NCBI RefSeq assembly: GCF_003004785.1
Contig: NZ_PVZS01000008.1
Location: 124,001 to 188,000, forward strand
Reading direction: 5' to 3'
DNA length: 64,000 nt
Source: Alsobacter soli
GTDB lineage: Bacteria > Pseudomonadota > Alphaproteobacteria > Rhizobiales > Beijerinckiaceae
The notes under the pieces are model-generated. The model did not search any database and was not told the DNA's origin. It was given only the letters and a program-made list of their open reading frames with translations. The translations under genes were made by a program, and so were the position numbers. Positions 37,204 to 46,006 of this stretch are shown here, one piece after another (the stretch's first letter is position 1; every line of letters starts with the position of its first letter).

Positions 37204-37569
37204 ATGTCTGAAAGCATGCTGAGAAAAACACCGGTCTTCGATGCGATCAACCTGATCGCCGCCGTGGCCTTGTTCGTGGCGCCCTGGGTGGTGTCCTTCG
37301 GGCCCGAAAGCTACGCCAACTGGAACGCCTGGATCTCCGCGGCGGTCATCGCCCTCGTGGCGCTGGGAGCCATCACGGCGTTCTCCCGCTGGGAGGAGGT
37401 CGTGAACCTGGTCGCGGGCCTGTGGTTGATCGCCGCTCCCTGGGCGCTGCGCTTCACCGGGGACCGCAATGCCGTCGTGAGTCATCTGGTGATCGGAGCG
37501 ATCGTGGCAGTGTGCGCGGCCGTGAGGCTTTGGGCGGCCACGACGTCCGTCGAAGCGACTGCACGCTGA
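37204..37569 (+). CDS. SPW repeat membrane protein
   Basis: A 121-aa inner-membrane protein with two SPW repeats: NLIAAVALFVAPWVVSFGPE and then NLVAGLWLIAAPWALRFTGD, each a pair of helices with the xPW motif at the membrane face. About four transmembrane helices. GGAGG precedes the ATG at 37204. It lies 32 bp before the universal stress protein gene and probably shares its transcript. Function is unknown for the family; co-location with stress genes is common-looking but is only context. Confidence 0.85.
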   Translation: MSESMLRKTPVFDAINLIAAVALFVAPWVVSFGPESYANWNAWISAAVIALVALGAITAFSRWEEVVNLVAGLWLIAAPWALRFTGDRNAVVSHLVIGAIVAVCAAVRLWAATTSVEATAR

Positions 37570-37601
37570 CGCGACGGGATGAGGGAAGGGGAGAGGCGCC
37601 C

Positions 37602-38444
37602 ATGCGCGACTTGCTGGTCCAGATGGACGGCGGCCAGGACGATGAAGCGCGCTTGGGCCTGGCCCAGGCCTTGGCCTGTGGCCAGGAAGCGCATGTGACG
37701 GGGCTTCTCCTCAACCCTCTTCCGTCGGCTCCCGAGATGCCGGGCTTCGACGCCGGCGTCGCCGCTGGCGAGCTGATCGCGGGTATGTTCAAGGAGGCTC
37801 ATCGCCTCGGCAACGAGGCGCAGGAGCAGGTCCGGCGGCGCCTGGCCCGCTGGTCGGCGTCCTACGAACTGCGCCGTTATGACGGCTATTCGCTCGATCT
37901 CGCCGCCCATGCGGCGCGCGAAGCCCGATGGAAGGACATCTTCGTCGCGCCGCTACCCTCCGGGGAGCGGCGACAATGGCGAGAGACCGTCATCGCAGCG
38001 TTGTTCGGATCGGGGCGGAGCGTGCTCCTAGCGCCGGCCGGCGCACGGGCCCCGGCCTCGTTCGGAACAGTGGTGATCGCCTGGCGCGATACGCGGGAGT
38101 CCGCGCGAGCCGTCGAGCAGGCGCTGCCGATCCTGGTTTCCGCGAACCGGACGGCGCTCGTCGTGGTCGAGGAGCCTCTCGCGCGAGGCGCGCGGCGCAC
38201 CACGGAGCCCGAGGCCGACGCCGTGCGCTACCTCGCACGCCACGGCGCCAAGCTGGACGTGATCTTCGCATCCAGCCAGAACGGTGACGTCGGCGCGATC
38301 CTCAGGGACCAATGCGCCAGGCTTTCCGCCGACCTGCTGGTCATGGGCGGCTATGGCCACTCCAGGCTCCGGGAATGGGTGCTGGGCGGCGTCACGGAAG
38401 ACATGCTCGACGCCTCCCCGACGCCGGTGCTGATGGCCCACTAA
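37602..38444 (+). CDS. Universal stress protein (UspA family, two-domain)
   Basis: A 280-aa protein with two Usp domains. The second carries the ATP-binding loop MGGYGHSRLREWVLGGVTED, so it is of the nucleotide-binding class. The first (MRDLLVQMDGGQDDEARLGL) is less conserved and lacks that loop. Usp proteins accumulate under oxygen limitation and starvation in related bacteria. Coupled to the SPW gene and downstream of the FixK-like box at 37053. Confidence 0.9.
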   Translation: MRDLLVQMDGGQDDEARLGLAQALACGQEAHVTGLLLNPLPSAPEMPGFDAGVAAGELIAGMFKEAHRLGNEAQEQVRRRLARWSASYELRRYDGYSLDLAAHAAREARWKDIFVAPLPSGERRQWRETVIAALFGSGRSVLLAPAGARAPASFGTVVIAWRDTRESARAVEQALPILVSANRTALVVVEEPLARGARRTTEPEADAVRYLARHGAKLDVIFASSQNGDVGAILRDQCARLSADLLVMGGYGHSRLREWVLGGVTEDMLDASPTPVLMAH

Positions 38445-38899
38445 GCGGATCGCGCGGTCCCTACCGATCTGCCTGGTGGCCGCGAATCAGTTTCTCCAGA
38501 CCTGTGCCTTTTCTGCACAGGTCGCGCGCCTGCGCGAAGTCTCTCATAAAAATCGCAGCCTTTTCAAGCTCTTGCGCAGGGTGGCCCGGACACGGGCGCG
38601 CCCTGCTGCGGCGCTTTGGCTGGGGAATGTTCAAGATTTCGCCTCGATTGTCACTCATTGGCGACACCTGTCAGGGCTGGACAGGGACGCGCAGGCCTGA
38701 AAAAAGAAGATCTTGGTTCATCGCTGATTAACCAAGCGCGCGTCCAATGGATGTGGAACGACGGATTGGGTTGTCTCCTCCTCGGGATGTTGCTGCAGCG
38801 TTCTCGCAGCGTCGGTCTGAATGTCAGGCCTGCGCGAGAAGTCTTGCGGCCGGTCCTTTGCCTGGAGGCGCCGTCGCCAGTACTGAGTGAGCGTCGCGT
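38445..38899. other. 455-bp intergenic region with two inverted repeats
   Basis: No convincing gene. GACCTGTGC (38499-38507) and GCACAGGTC (38515-38523) form a perfect 9-bp stem with a 7-nt loop, a terminator candidate for the Usp gene. Further on, CTTGGTT (38712-38718) and AACCAAG (38730-38736) form a 7-bp inverted repeat with an 11-nt spacer, a possible operator for the DUF2778 gene. Short frames here lack ribosome sites or recognisable composition. Confidence 0.5.
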
Positions 38900-39985
38900 A
38901 TGACTTATGTGATCGGCCAGCCAAGGTTCGTGGTCTCGAGGGCGCGACGCGCCCGCCGGAATATCCTGAGCGCTATGGTCGCCCCCAGCGTCGCCCTGGG
39001 TGTCTGCATCTGGGCCGGCCATTCCCAGATCACGTGGCGCTCCGCTGCGCCGGTGGTCACGTCCGACGCGACGTCTCGGCCGGCGCCCGCTCCGGCGGCG
39101 CCCGCAGCCCCTCCGCGGCGTGATCCGCTGCTGTCTCCAGCTTTTTCCCTGAATGCGCCGGCGCGAACCCTCGCCGAGAGCGCGCCGATGCAGTCCGCCT
39201 TCCAGTGGGCCAATCCGCCCGCGACGACGATGGCGAGCGCCGAGCCTCCCCGGCAGTCCGCCGAGCCGAAAGGCCCGACCGTCGCCGCCCTGGATCCGGC
39301 CGACGATGCCGAGGAGGATTCGCCGGAGATCCCGCTTCCCCTGGCGCGTCCGCCCGAGTTGAGGGCTCCCCTGGATGCAGCCCGGCCCGGCGGCGCGCCA
39401 ACCCAGCCCTTGGGAGGCTCGCGATCCAAGCTCGCCACGGCTGCGACCCCTCCTGCGGATGATCGGGGCTTCCTGGAGAAGCTGTTCGGAGTCCAGCGCT
39501 CCGCGCCCGGACAGGCCATGGCCTACGCCGCGCCGCAGGACGAAGAGGCCGCGCCCCGCAAGAGCATCTTCGGCTCGTTCTCGTCACCCTCGGTCAAGGC
39601 CGGCGAAGGCACGGCTGTCTACGACATCAAGGCGAAGGTCGTGTACATGCCGGATGGCGAGCGGCTCGAGGCGCATTCCGGGCTGGGCGACAAGCGCGAC
39701 GACCCTCGTTACGTGAACGTGTCGATGCGGGGCCCGACGCCGCCGCATGTCTACGATCTGTCCCTGCGCGAGCAGCTTTTCCATGGCGTGCGCGCGCTGC
39801 GCCTCAATCCCGTCGGCGGCAGCGGGGCCATTCATGGCCGTGTGGGGCTCTTGGCGCACACCTTCATGCTTGGGCCGAACGGCGACTCGAACGGCTGCAT
39901 CTCCTTCCGCGACTATGACAAGTTCCTGCAGGCCTACCTCAAGGGTCAGGTCAAGCGGCTGGTGGTTGTCGCAAGCGCAAGCTGA
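38900..39985 (+). CDS. DUF2778/Tlde1-like L,D-transpeptidase-type protein
   Basis: A 361-aa protein. An N-terminal anchor (MVAPSVALGVCIWAG) is followed by a long disordered Pro/Ala-rich region (about 55-190), then a DUF2778 domain from about 240 to the end. The catalytic cysteine is C333 in SNGCISFRDYDKFL, with histidines 312 and 320 upstream in IHGRVGLLAHTFMLG. The family is related to L,D-transpeptidase-type effectors that modify peptidoglycan stem peptides. It is probably inner-membrane-tethered and acts in the periplasm. No type VI secretion genes are nearby, so a housekeeping cell-wall role seems more likely than a toxin role. Confidence 0.85.
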   Translation: MTYVIGQPRFVVSRARRARRNILSAMVAPSVALGVCIWAGHSQITWRSAAPVVTSDATSRPAPAPAAPAAPPRRDPLLSPAFSLNAPARTLAESAPMQSAFQWANPPATTMASAEPPRQSAEPKGPTVAALDPADDAEEDSPEIPLPLARPPELRAPLDAARPGGAPTQPLGGSRSKLATAATPPADDRGFLEKLFGVQRSAPGQAMAYAAPQDEEAAPRKSIFGSFSSPSVKAGEGTAVYDIKAKVVYMPDGERLEAHSGLGDKRDDPRYVNVSMRGPTPPHVYDLSLREQLFHGVRALRLNPVGGSGAIHGRVGLLAHTFMLGPNGDSNGCISFRDYDKFLQAYLKGQVKRLVVVASAS

Positions 39986-40086
39986 GAAGCCCTGAACACG
40001 CCTGGAGGGCCGACCCGCTGTTTGCTTTCAGGGACGGCGTGACCGGCGCCTCTGTTTGAAGCTGGCCCGGATAAAAGAAACCACCT

Positions 40087-40116
40087 AGAGTTGCCTCCTC
40101 GTCGCGTAGCAACTCT
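40087..40116. promoter_or_regulatory. Perfect inverted repeat immediately before a sensor kinase start
   Basis: AGAGTTGC (40087-40094) and GCAACTCT (40109-40116) are perfect complements with a 14-nt spacer, ending five bases before the ATG at 40122. In RNA it would form a hairpin where the ribosome site should be. It may be an operator or a translational control element. Confidence 0.4.
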
Positions 40117-40121
40117 GCTGG

Positions 40122-42233
40122 ATGAATCCCGTTCGCCCCTATCGACTCCTGCTGGCCGCTTCCATTCTGGTGCCTGCCCTTGTCTTTCTGGGCGCGGCCG
40201 TGTGGAGCCGGTCGGAGGTCTTGCGCGAATCGGATGAAACGGTTGTGCGCGCAGACGCCGTATTGCACGAGCATGCGCGCAAGGTGTTCGACACGGTCGA
40301 CCTCGTGCTTGGCCGTGTGGACGACCGCGTCAGCCGGATGACCTGGGACGAGATCGACTCGGCGGCCACCAGCGCGTTTCTGCACGCTCTCAAGGAGCCC
40401 TTGGAGCAAGCGGTGTCCATCTGGGTGACCGACGCCACTGGACGCGTGCGCGCCGGCAGTCAGCCCTGGGATCCCGCGGTGAGGATCTCCGAAAGGGAGT
40501 GGTTCCAGACCCAGCAGGAGAGGGACGCTGGCACCTACATCAGCGGCGCCTTTCAGGGGAAGGCGACAAAGATCGCCTCATTCGCGGTGAGCCGCCGCAT
40601 CACCACGACCAATGGCCACTTCGGCGGCATCATCCATGTCGCGCTCAGCCCGGAATATTTCGCGCGCTTCGCCATGGAAGTCACCGGTGGGGTAGGCGCC
40701 GGCGCGCTGCTGCGAGCGGATGGCGAAGTGCTGTCCCGGTTCCCGTACCAGCGGCCCATGCCGCGGGTGGAACCGTCCAGCCCCCTGATGCGGATCATCG
40801 CCGCCCGCCCGCAGGCAGGCAAGGCGAAGGCGGTCTCCACCACGGACGGCAAGGAGCGATATTACGCCTACCAGCAGGTCGCGCCTTATCCCGTTTTCGC
40901 CGTGTACGGCCTCGACACGTCGTTGATCGACCAGCGCTGGCTGTCGCTGGTGGCTGTGTACGGTGTGGTGGCCGCCGCCTCTGCGCTGGTTCTGTTCGCC
41001 GTTTCCTGGCTCGCGATGCGCAGCGCTCGCGCTGAGCAAATGGCGTTGGTCAGTCTGCGCGCGGAGCACGAGCAGCGCGTCGCGGCCGAGCAGCGGTTGC
41101 TGCAGGCCCAGAAGATGGAGAGCCTGGGACAACTGACCGGCGGCATCGCTCATGACTTCAACAATCTGCTGGCCGTCATCATCGGCAACCTGGATCTGCT
41201 TCAGCGCCGGGTGAAGGGCGACGACCGCGCCAAGCGCCTGCTGGAGAGCGCGATGCAGGGCGCCGAGAGGGGAGCTGCCCTGACGCAGCGAATGCTCGCG
41301 TTCTCTCGCCGGCAGGATCTCTCCCCGCAGCCGGTGAACCTGCACAAGCTCATCGGCGACATGACGGACCTGCTCGAGCGTTCGCTCGGCCCGACGATCC
41401 GGATCGACACAACGTTCGCCGACGATCTGCCGCCGGCGCTGGCCGATCCCAACCAGCTCGAAATGGCCCTGCTCAATCTGGCGGTGAACGCCCGGGACGC
41501 CATGGGCGGGACAGGGCGGATCGTGATCGCCGCTCGGACTGAGTCGGCGCCGGAGGCGAACTCCATGGGGCTCGCGCCCGGCCACTACTGCTGCCTCAGC
41601 GTCACGGACACCGGCGCCGGGATGACGCCGGACACCCTGGCGCGGGCCGTGGAGCCGTTCTTCACCACCAAGGGCGTGGGCAAGGGTACAGGATTGGGCC
41701 TTTCCATGATCCACGGGTTCGCCGAGCAGTCCGGCGGCGCGCTGCGCCTGAAAAGCGCCCCAGGCGCCGGAACCACGGCGGAGCTTTGGTTGCCGATCGC
41801 CGATGCGCCCCCGCAGGACCAGGCTCCCGCCCCGGGGCCCGCGGCCCTTCGGGAGCCCTGCCGCGTGCTGCTCGTCGAGGACGATCCGCTCGTCCTGGCC
41901 GGCGCGTCGGCGATGCTCGAGGATCTTGGCCACACGGTCGCCCACGCCGCGTCTGGCGAGGAAGCGGCTGCGATTCTCGATCAGGACAGCCGCTTTGACC
42001 TGGTCGTCACGGATTACGCCATGCCCGGCATGACCGGCCTGGAGCTCGCCGACAGGATCCGTGTGCGTTGGCCGGAAATGCCGGTGCTCCTGGCCAGCGG
42101 GCACGCAGAACTGAACCACCGCCCAGGCGTGTTGAACCCACGGCTTCCAAAGCCGTACACCCGGCAGGACCTGGCGGCCGCGATCGCCTCGACCGTCGCC
42201 TCGGCCTGCAGGCACGCGCACATCGGTGCCTGA
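40122..42233 (+). CDS. Membrane-bound hybrid sensor histidine kinase with dCache-type sensor
   Basis: A 703-aa kinase. Transmembrane helices at about 8-28 and 275-298 enclose a periplasmic sensor of roughly 245 residues, of the dCache type (SIWVTDATGRVRAGSQPWDP, then REWFQTQQERDAGTYI). A HisKA domain with GGIAHDFNNLLAV (His344), HATPase (GTGLGLSMIHGFAEQSGG) and a receiver with Asp631 (LVVTDYAMPGMTG) follow. Such kinases usually sense small organic ligands. No response regulator is adjacent. It has no clear ribosome site, and an inverted repeat abuts the start. Confidence 0.92.
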   Translation: MNPVRPYRLLLAASILVPALVFLGAAVWSRSEVLRESDETVVRADAVLHEHARKVFDTVDLVLGRVDDRVSRMTWDEIDSAATSAFLHALKEPLEQAVSIWVTDATGRVRAGSQPWDPAVRISEREWFQTQQERDAGTYISGAFQGKATKIASFAVSRRITTTNGHFGGIIHVALSPEYFARFAMEVTGGVGAGALLRADGEVLSRFPYQRPMPRVEPSSPLMRIIAARPQAGKAKAVSTTDGKERYYAYQQVAPYPVFAVYGLDTSLIDQRWLSLVAVYGVVAAASALVLFAVSWLAMRSARAEQMALVSLRAEHEQRVAAEQRLLQAQKMESLGQLTGGIAHDFNNLLAVIIGNLDLLQRRVKGDDRAKRLLESAMQGAERGAALTQRMLAFSRRQDLSPQPVNLHKLIGDMTDLLERSLGPTIRIDTTFADDLPPALADPNQLEMALLNLAVNARDAMGGTGRIVIAARTESAPEANSMGLAPGHYCCLSVTDTGAGMTPDTLARAVEPFFTTKGVGKGTGLGLSMIHGFAEQSGGALRLKSAPGAGTTAELWLPIADAPPQDQAPAPGPAALREPCRVLLVEDDPLVLAGASAMLEDLGHTVAHAASGEEAAAILDQDSRFDLVVTDYAMPGMTGLELADRIRVRWPEMPVLLASGHAELNHRPGVLNPRLPKPYTRQDLAAAIASTVASACRHAHIGA

Positions 42234-42344
42234 GTTCCCCGGCGCTTCTCGGAGGCGCCACCTGCAGCCTGAAACGCAACTCATGGTAAGCGAGCGTTAA
42301 CGGATGTCGGTCAGCTTCGCCTCACAAGGGCATAGAGGACCGCC

Positions 42345-42656
42345 ATGACCCATCGTTCCAAAGCCGTCGCCATCCTTGCGGCGACCTCCCTCCTGACCTC
42401 CTTGGCCGCCATGTCCGCGCCCGCCCAGGCGCGCGACGGCGTCAACGGCGCGCTGTTCGGCGGCTTGGCTGCAGGCGCGATCGCGGGCGGGATCATCGCC
42501 AACAGCGTGAACAGCCGCCCGCCTGTCGTGTACCGTGAGGTGGGGCCGCCCCCGCCGCCCGTGGTGGTCTATCCCGAGTGCCACACCGTGCGCGAGCCGC
42601 TCTACGACGCCTATGGCGAGATCGCCGGCCACCGCAACGTGCGGGTGTGCGACTGA
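42345..42656 (+). CDS. Small secreted protein with a glycine-zipper-like segment
   Basis: A 103-aa protein: signal peptide (AILAATSLLTSLAAMSAPAQ), a glycine-rich segment ALFGGLAAGAIAGGIIANSV of the glycine-zipper kind, then PPPPPVVVYPECHTVREPLY and a terminal Cys-Asp. Two Cys (84-ish and 102) could form a disulfide. It is probably periplasmic or membrane-associated; function is unknown. Confidence 0.7.
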   Translation: MTHRSKAVAILAATSLLTSLAAMSAPAQARDGVNGALFGGLAAGAIAGGIIANSVNSRPPVVYREVGPPPPPVVVYPECHTVREPLYDAYGEIAGHRNVRVCD

Positions 42657-42772
42657 TCGATTATCGGCTCGTCGCCCGGCTCCCGGGCGGCGCTCCCGGT
42701 GGACAAGACGTCCGCCGCCGTTGACTTGGATCGGCGCAGGGCCGATCCATCGGCGTCAGAGGACCTGACGCC

Positions 42773-43543
42773 GTGACAGCCGAATCCCCCCAGCAGCCCC
42801 CGATCCGCTTTCGCGGCCGCAACTTCCTGGCGCTCGTTGTGGCGCCGGACCCGCCTCTCGAAGAGTGGCTGTTGCGGCTGGATGACTGGCTCACCCGGGC
42901 GCCGTCCTTCTTCAAGGGCCGCCCGGTGATCCTCGATATCTCCGCCATGTCGATCGAACGGTCGGAGATCCCGGCCGTGGTGGCCGCCGTGCAGTCGCGC
43001 AATCTCCGCGTGATGGGCGTGGATGGCGCGGACGTCGAGTGGCTCGGTATCGGCACGCCCGCCCAGTTGCTGGGCGGCAAGGCGAGCCCGGCGCCTGAAT
43101 TCCGCTCCGAAGGCCAGGGCGCCGCTGCGGAGGCGGCCAGTCCGGAGGCGCAGGCGCCGGCGGCTTCGGCCGAGCCTGCGCAAGCCGCGGCGGAGCCGGC
43201 GGGCGAGGGCGAGGCGACTTCGCTGGTGATCCCGGAATCGGTCCGCTCGGGCCAGCAGATCTATTTCCCGCGCGGCGACGTGACGGTGATCGGCGCCGTG
43301 CAGTTCGGCGCCGAGATCGTGGCCGGCGGCACCATCACGGTGCACGGGGCCTTGCGCGGCCGCGCCATCGCGGGCGTCTCCGGAAACGCCAAGGCGCGCA
43401 TCTTCTGCCGGCGCTTCGAGGCCGAGCTGCTGGCGGTGGACGGCGTCTACCGCACGACCGACGACGTGGATCCGGCGCTCATCGGAAAGCCGGTGCAGGC
43501 CTGGCTCGAAGGCGACAGCCTGAAGACCGCGCTGCTCGACTGA
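42773..43543 (+). CDS. minC: Septum site-determining protein MinC
   Basis: A 256-aa FtsZ-ring inhibitor. The N-terminal domain (IRFRGRNFLALVVAPDPPLE, about 10-100) and the C-terminal beta-helix domain (IYFPRGDVTVIGAVQFGAEI, then AGGTITVHGALRGRAIAGVS, about 150-250) are separated by an Ala/Pro/Glu linker that is longer than usual. The start is GTG at 42773 with AGAGGA upstream. MinC acts with MinD, yet no minD or minE follows: the next gene is convergent livF. A 7-bp hairpin (42728-42748) lies in the leader. Confidence 0.93.
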   Translation: MTAESPQQPPIRFRGRNFLALVVAPDPPLEEWLLRLDDWLTRAPSFFKGRPVILDISAMSIERSEIPAVVAAVQSRNLRVMGVDGADVEWLGIGTPAQLLGGKASPAPEFRSEGQGAAAEAASPEAQAPAASAEPAQAAAEPAGEGEATSLVIPESVRSGQQIYFPRGDVTVIGAVQFGAEIVAGGTITVHGALRGRAIAGVSGNAKARIFCRRFEAELLAVDGVYRTTDDVDPALIGKPVQAWLEGDSLKTALLD

Positions 43544-43560
43544 ACCGAGCGGCGGGTCCG

Positions 43561-44265
43561 TCACAGGCCGAGATAGGCCTGGCGCACCCGGTCGTCCTCG
43601 AGCAGTTCCACGCCGGGGCCAGACAGCGTCACGCGCCCGTTCTCCAGCACGTAGGCCTGGGAGGCGAGCCGCAGCGACACGGCTACGTTCTGCTCGACCA
43701 GCACGCAGGTGAGGCCGCTCTTGTTGAGGTCCGCCACCGTCGCCAGGACCTGCTGCACCATGGCGGGCGACAGGCCGAGCGACGGCTCGTCGAACATCAC
43801 GAGCTCCGGCTCGCCCATGAGGCATCGCGCGATGGCGAGCATCTGCTGCTCGCCCCCGGACAGCGTCCCGGCGGCCTGGTCATGGCGCTCCTTGAGGCGC
43901 GGAAACAGCGCGTACATGCGCTCCAGGTTCTGCGCCCGCCGCGCCTTGGCGCGGGGCAGCAGCGATCCCATGAGCAGGTTCTCGCGGACGGACAGGGTGG
44001 GGAACACCTGCCGGCCCTCGGCCACCTGGCCGACGCCGAGGTTGCAGACGACATGGCTGGGCTGCCCGGCGATGTCGCGCCCTTTCCACAGGATTGCGCC
44101 GCGCGCCGGCCGCAGCATGCCGGCGATGGCTCGGATCAGGGACGTCTTGCCCGCCCCGTTCGCGCCCACGATGGCGACGATCGCGCCCTCCGGCACATCG
44201 AGGCTGACGCCGTCCAGCGCCTGGGCGTCTCCATAGAACAGGTCCAGCTTCTCGACCGCGAGCAT
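43561..44265 (-). CDS. livF: Branched-chain-type amino acid ABC transporter ATP-binding protein
   Basis: A 234-aa LivF-type ATPase. Walker A is VGANGAGKTSLIRAIAG, the signature is GTLSGGEQQMLAIARCLMGE, and Walker B is LVMFDEPSLGL. It begins MLAVEKLDLFYGDAQALDGV. It shares one base with the livG stop (TAATG) and ends the operon livH-M-G-F. Substrate may be branched-chain amino acids, but the family also carries amides, short acids and urea. Confidence 0.95.
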   Translation of the reverse strand: MLAVEKLDLFYGDAQALDGVSLDVPEGAIVAIVGANGAGKTSLIRAIAGMLRPARGAILWKGRDIAGQPSHVVCNLGVGQVAEGRQVFPTLSVRENLLMGSLLPRAKARRAQNLERMYALFPRLKERHDQAAGTLSGGEQQMLAIARCLMGEPELVMFDEPSLGLSPAMVQQVLATVADLNKSGLTCVLVEQNVAVSLRLASQAYVLENGRVTLSGPGVELLEDDRVRQAYLGL

Positions 44266-45008
44266 TAGCCGAGCGCTCCGACAGGGTGATCGGCCTGGCC
44301 GAGGTAGGATTCGATCACGCGCGGGTCGCGGGTCACCGCCTCGGGCGCGCCCTCCGCGATGGTCGCACCGTGCGCCAGCACGTGGATGGTGTCCGCCAGC
44401 GCCATGACGGCGCGCATGACGTGCTCGATCAGCACGATCGTGACGCCCTCGTTTCGGTTGAGGTCCTTCAGCACCGCCACCATGCGGTCCGTCTCCGTCG
44501 GGCGCAGGCCCGCCATCACCTCGTCCAGGAGGAGGAGGCGCGGCCGCGTGCAGAGCGCGCGCGCGACCTCCAGGCGCTTACGGTCCGGCAGCGTGAGCGA
44601 GCGCGCCTGCTGGTCGCGCTTGTCCCACAACTCCAAGCGGCGCAGCACGTCGGCGGCCGCGGAGCGGGCGGCCTCGATGTCGGGCTCGTGCAGGAGCGCG
44701 CCGACGAGGGCGTTCTCCATCACGCTCAAATGCGGGAAGGGCCGCACGATCTGGAACGTGCGCGCCAGGCCGCGGCGGCAGATCGCATCGGGCGCCAGCC
44801 CGTCGATGCGCTCGCCCGCGAAAGCGATCGACCCTGCCTCGGGCTTGTGGACGCCGGCGATAAGGTTGAACAGCGTGGTCTTGCCGGCGCCGTTCGGGCC
44901 GATCACGGCGAAGACTGAGCCCTCCTGCACCTGCAGCGAGACGTGGTCCACAGCCAGCAGGCCGCGGAAGCGCTTGGCGACGCCCTGGACGGAGAGGAGC
45001 GCGCTCAC
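44265..45008 (-). CDS. livG: Branched-chain-type amino acid ABC transporter ATP-binding protein
   Basis: A 247-aa LivG-type ATPase. Walker A is IGPNGAGKTTLFNLIAG; a segment GLARTFQIVRPFPHLSVMEN is typical of LivG; Walker B is LLLLDEVMAGL. The D-loop and signature are slightly degenerate (ARSLTLPDRKRLEVARAL in place of LSGG), as in many LivG proteins. The start is GTG at 45008, overlapping livM by 4 bp. Confidence 0.95.
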   Translation of the reverse strand: MSALLSVQGVAKRFRGLLAVDHVSLQVQEGSVFAVIGPNGAGKTTLFNLIAGVHKPEAGSIAFAGERIDGLAPDAICRRGLARTFQIVRPFPHLSVMENALVGALLHEPDIEAARSAAADVLRRLELWDKRDQQARSLTLPDRKRLEVARALCTRPRLLLLDEVMAGLRPTETDRMVAVLKDLNRNEGVTIVLIEHVMRAVMALADTIHVLAHGATIAEGAPEAVTRDPRVIESYLGQADHPVGALG

Positions 45009-46006
45009 GCCTTCTCCTCCGGTATGCCCAGGCGCCGCTTCAGCGCCGGCCAGAGGCCGTTCGGGGCGAGGATGACGATCACCATGAGGCACACCCCGTA
45101 GAACACCGCCTTGGTCCCGGGCGCGTTCAGCCCCACGGCGTTCGTGATCGCGATGAGCGCCTCGCCGAGCGGCGTGAGAATGAAGGCGCCCAGCACAGGG
45201 CCGAACAGCGTGCCCACGCCGCCGATGATAGGCGCCAGGATCATCTCGATCGAGCGCGAGATGTCGAACACCGGACCGGGGAACAGGTTGTTGTAGTAGA
45301 AGGCGTAGAACACGCCGCCGAGGCTGGTCAGGCCGGCGGAGATCACGACGGCGGCCATCCGGGCGCGGAAGACGTCGATGCCCAGCGCCCGGGCTGCTTC
45401 CGCATCTTCTCGCACCGCCAGCCAGCGGTAGCCCAGCCGCGAGTGGCGCAGGGCCGCGCACAGCAGGAATGCGCCGGCCGCCATGGTAAGGGCCAGATAG
45501 TAGAAGAAGAGGGGACCGCCGCGCAGGTTCCACCATGCGCCGCCTTCCGAGCTTACCGGCAGGAAGAGCCCAGCGGCGCCGCCTGCCCAGCCGAGATGGT
45601 CGAAGCCTATGCGCGCGACCTCCGCAAAGGCAATCGTCAGCAGCGAGAAATAGACGCCCTCGATGCGGAAGCGGAAGCCGAGCCATCCGATCGCGGCGCC
45701 GACCGCCACGGAGAGCAGGGCCGAGAGCCACAGGCCGGCCCAGGGGCCCACCCCGAGCTTCACGAACAGCGCCGCCGCCACATAGGCTCCGAGTCCGACG
45801 TAGAGGGCGTGCCCCAGGGAAAGCAGCCCGGCGAAGCCCATCATCACATTCCACGCCTGGCCCACATAGGCGAACCAGAACACCAGGATGAAGACCGACA
45901 CGAGGTAGCGGTCCAGCGCCATGGGCGCGAGGAGCAGCAGGGCCAGCAACAGACCGAGGAGGACGAGCGCCCGGGTGGGCGTCGTGCGGAGGAGGCGGGC
46001 GATCAT
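45005..46006 (-). CDS. livM: Branched-chain-type amino acid ABC transporter permease
   Basis: A 333-aa inner-membrane permease with about nine hydrophobic segments. Family motifs include NVMMGFAGLLSLGHALYVGL and GYRWLAVREDAEAARALGID, the ATPase docking loop. The terminal PNGLWPALKRRLG is typical of LivM. It overlaps livH and livG by 4 bp each. Confidence 0.95.
   Translation of the reverse strand: MIARLLRTTPTRALVLLGLLLALLLLAPMALDRYLVSVFILVFWFAYVGQAWNVMMGFAGLLSLGHALYVGLGAYVAAALFVKLGVGPWAGLWLSALLSVAVGAAIGWLGFRFRIEGVYFSLLTIAFAEVARIGFDHLGWAGGAAGLFLPVSSEGGAWWNLRGGPLFFYYLALTMAAGAFLLCAALRHSRLGYRWLAVREDAEAARALGIDVFRARMAAVVISAGLTSLGGVFYAFYYNNLFPGPVFDISRSIEMILAPIIGGVGTLFGPVLGAFILTPLGEALIAITNAVGLNAPGTKAVFYGVCLMVIVILAPNGLWPALKRRLGIPEEKA

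Noticed and set aside
38476-38903. Short open frames in the Usp-DUF2778 gap
   Set aside because: No ribosome sites, overlapping frames on both strands, composition not gene-like.
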